Source of the DNA: Planctomycetota bacterium
Lineage (GTDB): Bacteria > Planctomycetota > Planctomycetia > Planctomycetales > Planctomycetaceae
Length of the DNA: 5,290 bases
Assembly: GCA_024278285.1 (NCBI GenBank)
Contig: JAJRTM010000285.1
Coordinates: 1-5,290 of the forward strand
Direction of reading: 5' to 3'
Of this stretch, positions 1 through 5,072 are shown one piece after another (position 1 is the first letter of the stretch; every line of letters begins with the position of its first letter). Made by a program: the position numbers and the translations under genes. The notes beneath the pieces are model-generated. The model saw only the letters and a program-made list of their open reading frames with translations, did no database searches and was not told where the DNA came from.

Positions 1-315
1 AACTCGAATGGCGTGATCGATCAATTCGGTATTGTGTTCGATATCAGCCTGCGCCAGATTTTTGTAAGCGAACGCAAACAGAGCTCTCAGCGATTCGATC
101 ATTTCCGGGGCGCGTTCGTCATCTAGTCCAGAAATTAACTCTGTAATAAAATCTCGTGATTTGCTCAACGCGAGATGCGACTGCTCGTAGTTCTTTTCGA
201 GCAGTGCTTCCTTGCCTGCGATTGCAAAACGAATTGCTCCGCCCACCACCATCATGTGCAACTGATGAGCAGGAGCGGTCATAATATGCGATTCAAGATA
301 TTCATTGTTATACAT
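1..315 (-). CDS. fliS: Flagellar export chaperone FliS (partial, C-terminus beyond window)
   Basis: FliS is a small helical cytoplasmic chaperone that binds the disordered C-terminus of flagellin, prevents premature polymerisation and delivers it to the flagellar type III export gate. The minus-strand frame starts at an ATG at 313-315 and stays open for 105 codons to the window edge; the family is usually about 120-150 aa, so a few dozen residues are missing. Seen features: an N-terminal Tyr-containing segment (MYNNEYLES), the helix-1 pattern TAPAHQLHMMVVGGAIRF (13-30), matching the family's TxxPxxLixMLYdGAIrf, then SRDFITELISGLD (52-64), corresponding to Ixx-L...LD, and LRALFAFAYKNLAQADIEHN (76-95), corresponding to LxxLYxyxxxxLxxAN. 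The usual LYDG of helix 1 reads VVGG here. It lies 110 bp downstream of fliD on the same strand. The SD is weak: a GAGA about 10 nt before ATG. Being cut by the edge with no stop, it is easy to miss in automatic ORF calling. Identity is confident from motif order plus fliD context. Confidence 0.9.
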   Translation of the reverse strand, partial: MYNNEYLESHIMTAPAHQLHMMVVGGAIRFAIAGKEALLEKNYEQSHLALSKSRDFITELISGLDDERAPEMIESLRALFAFAYKNLAQADIEHNTELIDHAIRV

Positions 316-345
316 GGTCTGTTTCTCTATCTAAAAAAAGTAACG

Positions 346-372
346 TGCAGGAGGCATCGTGACTCTCCTGCA
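346..372 (-). terminator. Hairpin with offset T-tract between fliD and fliS (possible weak terminator)
   Basis: There is a perfect 8-bp inverted repeat, TGCAGGAG (346-353) and CTCCTGCA (365-372), with an 11-nt loop. Read on the minus strand the stem is followed by six bases (CGTTAC) and then seven T residues (complement of 333-339). The T-run is displaced from the stem, so a strong intrinsic terminator is unlikely; partial attenuation or an mRNA-end/processing stem between fliD and fliS is possible. The structure sits 54 bp after the fliD stop and 31 bp before the fliS start. Confidence 0.35.
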
Positions 373-379
373 TCACCTT

Positions 380-396
380 GTCAGGCACAGCCTGAC
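380..396. repeat. 17-bp palindromic repeat, copy A
   Basis: GTCAGGC-ACA-GCCTGAC is a perfect 7-bp stem with a 3-nt loop, 30 bp downstream of the fliD stop. The same 17 bases occur in reverse complement at 5092-5108, and the match extends outward on both sides to about 20 bases plus a following AC. Two exact copies in 5.3 kb at gene ends suggest a dispersed REP-like intergenic family. I recall this type of GTCAGGC/GCCTGAC palindrome from planctomycete genomes, which needs a genome count to confirm. Confidence 0.75.
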
Positions 397-425
397 CTAC
401 ATACATCTACATACACCTACATCAC
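397..425. repeat. Short tandem repeat, about 10-bp unit
   Basis: Three units in a row: CTACATACAT (397-406), CTACATACAC (407-416) and a shortened CTACATCAC (417-425). The array abuts the palindrome at 380-396 on one side and the fliD stop codon (426-428) on the other, so it sits exactly at the fliD 3' boundary. It may be a variable microsatellite, or the degenerate tail of the palindromic repeat, whose family member ends in a similar CTAC. Confidence 0.6.
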
Positions 426-3158
426 TTATTTCCTGTTTGCTGAAATTGGTGATAATGCCTTGAGGGCTTCCTGTTGTGATTGAATACTGTTGATGATCGT
501 TTCCATTTGCACAAACTGATTCAATAATCTGGTCTTTTTACTTTCCAGAAGAACATTCAAATCAACAATTCTTCCCTGTGTTTGCTTAATCGAACTGTCC
601 AGAACATTTTTTTCATTGGCGAATGTCCCATCAACAATATCGGTTAACGATTTGAGTGTCGTATTAAACTTGGCTGAAAATCCGGTATCCTCGGTGGTAA
701 AGAATTTCCTGACACTATCAGGATCATCTTTCAATCGGTCTTCCAGGCGTTTTTTCGTGAAGATAAGTTTCCCGCCTGTGCCAACACGAATACCGATATC
801 AAGCAGCGTTTTAACCGATTCACTTCCCGTCCCAATTCGCTTGCTCAACGCGGTATCCAAACGGACGCCAACTCGTGTAGTGAAACCATCGCCCTGCAAA
901 ATTCCTCGCTGATTGGTTTCTGTATTAAACTTGGTCAGCTCTGCTGCAACATCCAGATATTTATTATAGTTGGCAACGAAGTTTTCTACGTTGGAAACGA
1001 TACTCGCCGTATTTTTTTGAATCTCGATGGTCGCCGGACTGCTGCCAATATTGACAAGATCTAAATCGATCCCCTCCACTACATTTTGGTAAGAGTTATC
1101 ACTGGAGGTAATCAAAAAAGCGGTAGCAGGGTTGGAACCGACTTGCAACAGCGAATCTTGTGCATTGATGATGGTTGTGAAGTTAAGCCCCAGGCCTCCA
1201 TCATCGATCAGCATTCTTCCTGCTTTGCCGGAGCTGGCTGCCGTCAGGCTCAATCGGGTTGAATTGAAGCTCGATCCATCATCAAAAACGGATACATTCA
1301 CTAAGCCACCCGCATTGTTCAATTTAGTGACCAAATCATCCAACGTATCGGTGGCAGTAATTTCAACCTGCGTTACCTTTCGGCTGGTAACGCGTTGCTT
1401 GCCATCGCCACCAACGACTGAATCTCCCAATAACCGAAGGTCGCCAGCAGTTTTTGTATCGCCGAATTCTTCCACTTTCAGCGTTCCCGCCCCGGCTGCA
1501 TTATCGATTAAAACAAACCCATCGCCGGTATCATTCAGTTGTGCGGTAACAGAAATCGAACTGTTCGCATTGATTCGCGTAATCACATCCCCCACTGTGT
1601 TGACCGCAGAACTGATATCAATAATGCCTACATTGCCATCCGAGTCGGTAATCTGAATCAGCCCTTGCTCAACGGTTCCACCATCTGGTGCATATTTGGA
1701 AACTGAAGTTGCTTCGTTAACATACCGCAGCGCCAACGAATCGCTATCGATGCTATCAACCGCATCATTAATCACTATTCCCAAGTCCGCAGCCAAGGTT
1801 GAAGCAGCCACATCTGCAATAATCAAATTACTCGCCGAAGCCCCGGAGGTATCGGTAATGAGAATCCCATCCTTTTTACTGTTAAGCGATGCGTTGAGCA
1901 GCATATCACTGCCGCTATCCTGAGCAGAATTAATCGCCTCGACCACATCAGTAAGCGTTTCCGCACTTGAAAGATCGATTGTTGCCGTCTGGCCTGAGCG
2001 ATCCGTCAGCGAGATCGAACCGAGTTGATCGATCCCCTGCCCGCCTCGCAAATTTCTCAGCAACACCGAATTCATCCCGCCGGTCAATCGATTTCCTGTA
2101 ATCGAACTGCCAGAAACAGCCGCATCTAAACCAAGTTTGCGAATGACCGAACTGTTATTGATATCTTCAATAGAAAGCGTCCCGCCGCCGCCAGTGGTAT
2201 CTGTCAACACAATGCGACCACTCGTCAAAGCTGCGGTTAATTTTCCTCCATTGCCAGCATCGTCGTTAATTTTTGCAATCACATCTTTGAGCGTTTTCGC
2301 ATCACTCAAATCAATTTCCAACGCGGTCGCATCTTCCAGCGTGATACGAATATCCGGGCCGCCTTGAAGCAAGTTCAACCCATTGCCATCGTTAATCTGA
2401 CCCAACGAAAAGTTTTCCGTCGTTTCGTAAACGGTATCCCCATTCAATGTTGATGCTGCAACCGACTTGTCGATGCCTAAATCTGCAGCCGCGAGTCCTC
2501 CATCCAGATCAACCACAGTCAAATTGCTTGCCGTGCTTCCACTGGTATCTTCCAGAATAAATTGCCCGTCCACAACTCTTGCCGTCACTGCGATATTAAC
2601 TTCATTATTGATTTTATTCAGAACATCATCAATCGTCACCGCTCGAGTCAGGTCAATGCTTGCCGATGCCCCATTGCGATCTGAAATACGAATGTTCCCG
2701 CGACGAATCCCCGAACCATCATTCAATGTTTCCAGCAGCGTCGATTGATCGAGAAACCCGCCTTGCGAAATGGTCAGCGTTCCCGCACCAACGGTCTGTT
2801 GATCCGAATCAGCAAAGCCCCGACTGAGCGATTGTTCGGAAGCGGATTTCTGTAACGCCTGGAAAACATAAGTCCCAGCCACGGCTGTTTTGCCAACCGA
2901 AGCTGCTATTTGAGATTCCGCAGAGTTGGTCACCGAAAGCTGTTCAAAAGTAATATCGTTTCCCAAAGCAGCCATCGAAGTGGATAACCCCAGCAGGTTA
3001 GCTTCCAGCGCGTTTAGCCCTGTTTTTTTGATCTCAAACTCTGAAGCTCGAGCCTCCAGTCGCTTCACTGCCTGCTGTTCATTCAACGACAACGCTTCCA
3101 CCAGTCCGGCTATATCCAGACCGCTGACAAGTCCTGTTGTCACCGTAAGATTTGACAT
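426..3158 (-). CDS. fliD: Flagellar hook-associated protein 2 / filament cap FliD, enlarged with IN-type repeats
   Basis: FliD forms the cap at the filament tip and promotes insertion of exported flagellin; it acts outside the cell after export through the flagellar type III system. At 910 aa it is about twice the 450-500 aa of enterobacterial FliD. The N-terminal FliD domain covers about residues 8-115 (TGLVSGLDIAGLVEAL near the start, then a heptad-rich helix at 25-65). A repeat region at about 145-660 holds four clear flagellin-IN-like units (about 146-229, 256-344, 368-461 and 486-578) and a weaker fifth (about 592-660). Each runs G-x-I-x-I-T-D-x-x-G...IDLS-A-x-T-x-x-D-V-x-x-x-IN and then a LxDTSG-like strand and LGI/LGL. 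The FliD C-terminal domain covers about 675-905, with VVEGIDLDL at 693-701 and a C-terminal coiled coil (about 835-900) ending QFVQMETIINSIQSQQEAL. No Sec signal is expected. The ATG at 3158 gives the canonical FliD N-terminus, though no good SD precedes it. fliS follows on the same strand. Confidence 0.95.
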   Translation of the reverse strand: MSNLTVTTGLVSGLDIAGLVEALSLNEQQAVKRLEARASEFEIKKTGLNALEANLLGLSTSMAALGNDITFEQLSVTNSAESQIAASVGKTAVAGTYVFQALQKSASEQSLSRGFADSDQQTVGAGTLTISQGGFLDQSTLLETLNDGSGIRRGNIRISDRNGASASIDLTRAVTIDDVLNKINNEVNIAVTARVVDGQFILEDTSGSTASNLTVVDLDGGLAAADLGIDKSVAASTLNGDTVYETTENFSLGQINDGNGLNLLQGGPDIRITLEDATALEIDLSDAKTLKDVIAKINDDAGNGGKLTAALTSGRIVLTDTTGGGGTLSIEDINNSSVIRKLGLDAAVSGSSITGNRLTGGMNSVLLRNLRGGQGIDQLGSISLTDRSGQTATIDLSSAETLTDVVEAINSAQDSGSDMLLNASLNSKKDGILITDTSGASASNLIIADVAASTLAADLGIVINDAVDSIDSDSLALRYVNEATSVSKYAPDGGTVEQGLIQITDSDGNVGIIDISSAVNTVGDVITRINANSSISVTAQLNDTGDGFVLIDNAAGAGTLKVEEFGDTKTAGDLRLLGDSVVGGDGKQRVTSRKVTQVEITATDTLDDLVTKLNNAGGLVNVSVFDDGSSFNSTRLSLTAASSGKAGRMLIDDGGLGLNFTTIINAQDSLLQVGSNPATAFLITSSDNSYQNVVEGIDLDLVNIGSSPATIEIQKNTASIVSNVENFVANYNKYLDVAAELTKFNTETNQRGILQGDGFTTRVGVRLDTALSKRIGTGSESVKTLLDIGIRVGTGGKLIFTKKRLEDRLKDDPDSVRKFFTTEDTGFSAKFNTTLKSLTDIVDGTFANEKNVLDSSIKQTQGRIVDLNVLLESKKTRLLNQFVQMETIINSIQSQQEALKALSPISANRK

Positions 3159-3183
3159 GAATGAGATTCAATTTTGAAAAGAT

Positions 3184-3258
3184 GTAGGGGCCGCTGTGCG
3201 GACCATAATGGGGATTGATACCCCTGTAACACGCGGTGGTCCGCACAGCAGACCCTAC
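3184..3258. repeat. 75-bp inverted-repeat element in the fliD leader
   Basis: Two 22-bp arms, 3184-3205 (beginning GTAGGGGCCGCTGTGCGG) and 3237-3258, are complementary at 20 of 22 positions; the only mismatches are at the 7th and 9th bases from the outer end. The 31-bp centre contains a smaller stem, GGGG (3210-3213) with CCCC (3221-3224). No coding capacity is present. The form (TIR-like arms, short centre, no gene) fits a REP/MITE-type dispersed element; the arm sequence resembles palindromes I remember from planctomycete intergenic regions. It lies only 25 bp from the fliD start codon, so any transcript entering from upstream carries it as a strong hairpin. No obvious target-site duplication flanks it. 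Confidence 0.8.
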
Positions 3259-3263
3259 GGTAT

Positions 3264-3291
3264 TTATCGACCAATAGTTCTTGATGAGTTA
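3264..3291 (-). promoter_or_regulatory. Possible sigma-28 (FliA)-type promoter for fliD
   Basis: On the minus strand GTCGATAA (complement of 3264-3271) matches the sigma-28 -10 consensus GCCGATAA at 7 of 8 bases. Twelve bases upstream lies TAACTCAT (complement of 3284-3291), which matches the TAAA core of the -35 element at 3 of 4 bases but little of the extended GTTT. The spacing is one base longer than the enterobacterial N11. Late flagellar genes such as fliD and fliS are classic FliA targets, which raises the prior. Transcription would begin at about 3257, at the edge of the inverted repeat. This is a consensus match by eye only. Confidence 0.35.
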
Positions 3292-3402
3292 TCGTGAGCA
3301 GACAAATCCGCAGCACTTTCCTGAATTACGAACCAGTTATGGGGAAATCGGTAAATTGCAAGTGATGCTTCAATTTTTCCGGTTGTAACAGTCAGATATA
3401 TT

Positions 3403-4059
3403 TTAGGCGACATCCTGCTGAAATTGCTCCTGCTGTTTGCGGATGAAAATTTGATTATTATCGAAGTGCAACAGCTTCAAATTCGCATGTTCGCGATCCA
3501 GAAAAGCATCGATCGGCGGCGAGGCAAGTTTTTGACGGCCTGGGAAATAATCATCAAACCCAAGCAGTCCCCCTTCTACCAGGCGCGGCCACGCCCATTC
3601 AATCGCCTGCTGCGTCGGATCGTGATGATCCAGATCGATATAAATAAAAGCGAATTCAGAAACCGGACACTTTTCCAAACACTCGGGAACATAACCATCC
3701 CAGAGAGAGAAAATATCGTTTCGAATAGCATCGGTTTCAACACCTGCTTGCTGAACAGTATCTAAACTGACATCGCGATGCTGGCGAATTGAATTCAGAA
3801 TAATTCGACGAAAGTTTTCTTTCCCGCCACTGCTTAAATCACCCTTAGGGTATTTCCCTGCATCCTTTTCGGTCGGTTCATCCATCCCGACAAAGCTATC
3901 AAAAGCATGGGTTTTGCGATGTAAAACCTGCGCGACTGCAACAATTCGTTTGAACAATGCGCCTTGGAAAACTCCCACTTCTGCAAAATCACCAGGCACA
4001 TTAATCAACTCGTTCATCACGCCACTGAGAACACCATCAGGCAAAAATCCAGTTCCCAT
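3403..4059 (-). CDS. TylF/MycF-family SAM-dependent methyltransferase
   Basis: Predicted class I O-methyltransferase of the TylF (macrocin O-methyltransferase) family, whose studied members methylate sugar hydroxyls in a metal-dependent reaction. The 218-aa protein shows the SAM-binding strand-loop [11 protein letters not shown] (23-33), the family's HAFDSFVGM block (51-59), WDGYVPECL (120-128, matching WxGxVPxtL), [21 protein letters not shown] (from 140), and GGLLGFDDY (163-171); the DD pair (169-170) and an Asp at 142 or 144 are the expected metal ligands. No signal peptide or membrane segment is seen, so it is cytoplasmic. I start it at the ATG at 4057-4059 because GGGAGG lies 5 nt before it. 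The open frame runs 22 codons further to a TTG/ATG at 4125/4122, but that extension is encoded by an intergenic palindrome and has no SD. The substrate is unknown. It lies between a sulfotransferase gene and fliD, which suggests a glycan- or filament-modifying role by context only. Confidence 0.85.
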   Translation of the reverse strand: MGTGFLPDGVLSGVMNELINVPGDFAEVGVFQGALFKRIVAVAQVLHRKTHAFDSFVGMDEPTEKDAGKYPKGDLSSGGKENFRRIILNSIRQHRDVSLDTVQQAGVETDAIRNDIFSLWDGYVPECLEKCPVSEFAFIYIDLDHHDPTQQAIEWAWPRLVEGGLLGFDDYFPGRQKLASPPIDAFLDREHANLKLLHFDNNQIFIRKQQEQFQQDVA

Positions 4060-4064
4060 TTTAA

Positions 4065-4070
4065 CCTCCC
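4065..4070 (-). promoter_or_regulatory. Strong Shine-Dalgarno site fixing the methyltransferase start
   Basis: The minus strand reads GGGAGG-TTAAA-ATG, a near-perfect anti-SD match with 5-nt spacing to the ATG at 4057-4059. It is the best ribosome-binding site in the window and decides in favour of the 218-aa protein over the longer 239/240-aa reading. Confidence 0.8.
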
Positions 4071-4102
4071 TATTGAATCTGTTAGTCCTCTTGAATAAGT
4101 AG

Positions 4103-4123
4103 GATGGCGTGCTTGCACCCATC
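4103..4123. repeat. Small imperfect palindrome upstream of the methyltransferase gene
   Basis: GATGG (4103-4107) and CCATC (4119-4123) enclose a second complementary pair, GTG/CAC, with one bulged C and a CTTG loop, giving a compact hairpin. The sequence resembles another short dispersed palindrome of planctomycete intergenic DNA (from memory). The upstream TTG/ATG reading of the methyltransferase frame begins at or inside it. Confidence 0.5.
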
Positions 4124-4143
4124 AAATACGGTCTCTACGTTTT

Positions 4144-4171
4144 TTTCTTCTCTTTGATCTCTGTGTTACTA
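4144..4171. repeat. CACAGAG-type purine-rich repeat tract
   Basis: On the minus strand this reads AGTAACACAGAGATCAAAGA and continues into GAAGAAAAAAA. It resembles the common dispersed bacterial motif of CACAGAG/CACAAAG units spaced at about 8-10 bases. A related tract lies at 4362-4407, on the other side of the inverted-repeat element. Called from pattern resemblance only. Confidence 0.4.
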
Positions 4172-4189
4172 ATGTTAAAAGTTTACTAT

Positions 4190-4320
4190 TTTCAGGCGAG
4201 CCGGGTCAGTGATGACCTTGGTGACTTTCGTGTGTTAAAATCTCTGACCAGTCCTGTTGTGGCAACCGGTCATTAGACGGCAGAGTCACCAGGGGGTTAA
4301 CACCCCCGGCTCGCCTGAAA
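4190..4320. mobile_element. 131-bp MITE-like element with 16-bp perfect terminal inverted repeats
   Basis: The ends are exact inverted copies: TTTCAGGCGAGCCGGG (4190-4205) and its complement at 4305-4320. An inner arm pair, CCTTGGTGACT (4216-4226) and AGTCACCAGGG (4284-4294), matches at 10 of 11 bases, so the element can fold into a long interrupted cruciform. A small stem GGGGG-TTAACA-CCCCC (4292-4307) occurs near the right end. It encodes nothing. Length, perfect termini and absence of a gene fit a non-autonomous element moved in trans, or a large REP/BIME-like unit. I do not see a clear target-site duplication: left flank ends ACTAT, right flank begins CTTGT. Confidence 0.75.
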
Positions 4321-4361
4321 CTTGTTGACGCAGTCGCCTTCGGCTTGCCGTTAAACGATTT

Positions 4362-4407
4362 GATTTTCTTCGTGTTTCCTTTGTGATTTTTGAGCTTTTG
4401 TGGTGAA
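4362..4407. repeat. CACAAAG-type repeat tract downstream of the sulfotransferase gene
   Basis: On the minus strand this reads TTTCACCACAAAAGCTC, then AAAAATCACAAAGG, then AAACACGAAGAAAATC: three imperfect CAC-A-AAG units spaced about 14-18 bases apart. It belongs to the same general type as 4144-4171 and begins 5 bp after the sulfotransferase stop. Function unknown. Confidence 0.45.
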
Positions 4408-4412
4408 ATAAA

Positions 4413-5033
4413 TCAAGCGGCTGAAGTTTCGATGGGAGACTCGCCATGAAATTTGAGTGAGTAACCGTACTTTTCGAAGTCGGGAGCCATCCATCTTTGT
4501 ACCGCTCGAATCGCTCGCTCTGTCATATAATCCCCAGCCGAGTCTCGCTGATTTCTTGTTGGATTGAGAATTGGAAACTCAGGTAATGTCGATTCCACAA
4601 ATGGAAGTTTCGCAAAATCACTCAATAAATATTCAACGCGTAAAATACTGTTGAAATCGATTTCACCATGTCGTTGTGCCTGTGTCATCAAAAGCTGCTG
4701 TTGCGGTTCACTCAGACGATGAACTTGCGATTGCATGATCGCTGCCCATTCCGCGAATACCTCAAACGAATCGGGATTCGGACACATCTGTCGAAAATAA
4801 TAGCGATCTTTCCCTCTCATACACGTACTGAACCAAATCGAAACGGCTCGTGAATACGGATTCCTACACGTTGTAAACAGATGCCAGTCGGCTGGAATAT
4901 CACTGACATCATTACAGTGAAAATCACCAAAACGCTCCCCTTGATAATGCTCTGCCAGAATCTGATAAAGAGAGTTCGTACCCCCCTTTACCGTGCTGAC
5001 AAAAGCATATTTCAATTCTGAAGATACAATCAT
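4413..5033 (-). CDS. PAPS-dependent sulfotransferase, Sulfotransfer_2-like
   Basis: Predicted to transfer sulfate from 3'-phosphoadenylyl sulfate to an acceptor hydroxyl, most likely on a carbohydrate. The 206-aa protein has the 5'-phosphosulfate loop at the N-terminus, [18 protein letters not shown] (9-26; K16, T19), and the 3'-phosphate-binding block [14 protein letters not shown] (54-67; R57 and S65, eight residues apart as in the family). It then has [14 protein letters not shown] (132-145), like the family's 'E-LL-DF--L', and ends with [21 protein letters not shown] and DFEKYGYSL (185-193), the usual Y-x-x-DF-x-x-(F/Y)GY end. No signal peptide or transmembrane anchor is visible, unlike the Golgi enzymes of eukaryotes, so it should act in the cytoplasm. 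The ATG at 5031-5033 follows GTGAGG with 5-nt spacing. The unidentified upstream gene ends 39 bp before it, so co-transcription is possible. The acceptor is unknown. Confidence 0.85.
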   Translation of the reverse strand: MIVSSELKYAFVSTVKGGTNSLYQILAEHYQGERFGDFHCNDVSDIPADWHLFTTCRNPYSRAVSIWFSTCMRGKDRYYFRQMCPNPDSFEVFAEWAAIMQSQVHRLSEPQQQLLMTQAQRHGEIDFNSILRVEYLLSDFAKLPFVESTLPEFPILNPTRNQRDSAGDYMTERAIRAVQRWMAPDFEKYGYSLKFHGESPIETSAA

Positions 5034-5044
5034 AACAGCCTCAC
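5028..5044 (-). promoter_or_regulatory. Start region and ribosome-binding site of the sulfotransferase gene
   Basis: The minus strand reads GTGAGG-CTGTT-ATG, with GAGG positioned 5 nt before the ATG at 5031-5033. This supports that ATG as the start, since the 5'-phosphosulfate loop begins only about ten residues later and a downstream start would remove it. Confidence 0.55.
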
Positions 5045-5072
5045 TTCCAACAATTCTTATTGATCTTTTATT

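Larger units (their letters stand above)
3159..3402. other. Intergenic region between the TylF-like gene and fliD
   Basis: This 244-bp stretch contains no credible gene. It holds the 75-bp inverted repeat (3184-3258), a possible sigma-28-type promoter (3264-3291), and about 110 bp of plain A/T-rich sequence (3292-3402) downstream of the methyltransferase stop, in which I see no hairpin with a T-tract. The 26 bp just before the fliD ATG lack a recognisable Shine-Dalgarno sequence. Confidence 0.7.
4060..4412. other. Repeat-packed intergenic gap between sulfotransferase and methyltransferase genes
   Basis: This 353-bp stretch has no supported gene. In order it holds the methyltransferase SD (about 4065-4070), a small palindrome (4103-4123), a CACAGAG-like tract (about 4144-4171), the 131-bp inverted-repeat element (4190-4320), and a CACAAAG-like tract (about 4362-4407). 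The remaining single-copy DNA amounts to little more than short linkers. No -10/-35 pair convincing enough to call was found for the methyltransferase gene. Confidence 0.7.

Noticed and set aside
175..483. Forward open frame of 102 codons spanning the fliS start and fliD end
   Set aside because: It is antisense to fliS and the fliD stop, runs through the hairpin, palindrome and tandem repeat, and its protein is low-complexity Cys/His/Tyr-rich sequence with no recognisable domain.
1170..2724. Repeated region of fliD as a DNA-level tandem repeat or CRISPR-like array
   Set aside because: The units resemble each other only as protein; at nucleotide level they are diverged, about 110 codons apart and coding throughout.
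616..3177. Series of forward open frames opposite fliD (for example 1132-1656 and 2467-2748)
   Set aside because: They are Ser/Pro/Val-rich mirror translations of the fliD repeats with no SD or domain; fliD on the other strand explains the open reading.
3184..3258. Inverted repeat as an intrinsic terminator
   Set aside because: On the minus strand only ATCTTTTC follows the stem, and it lies immediately upstream of fliD, where termination would block the gene unless regulated; on the plus strand no T-run follows. A dispersed repeat explains it better.
3424..4102. Forward open frames opposite the methyltransferase gene
   Set aside because: Shadow frames; the minus strand carries an intact family motif set and a strong SD.
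4321..4350. GCC-TTC-GGC mini-hairpin after the MITE-like element as a terminator or small RNA
   Set aside because: The stem is only about three base pairs and is not followed by a T-tract in either direction.
4668..4853. Forward 61-codon frame opposite the sulfotransferase gene
   Set aside because: Antisense to conserved sulfotransferase sequence, with no domain or ribosome-binding site.
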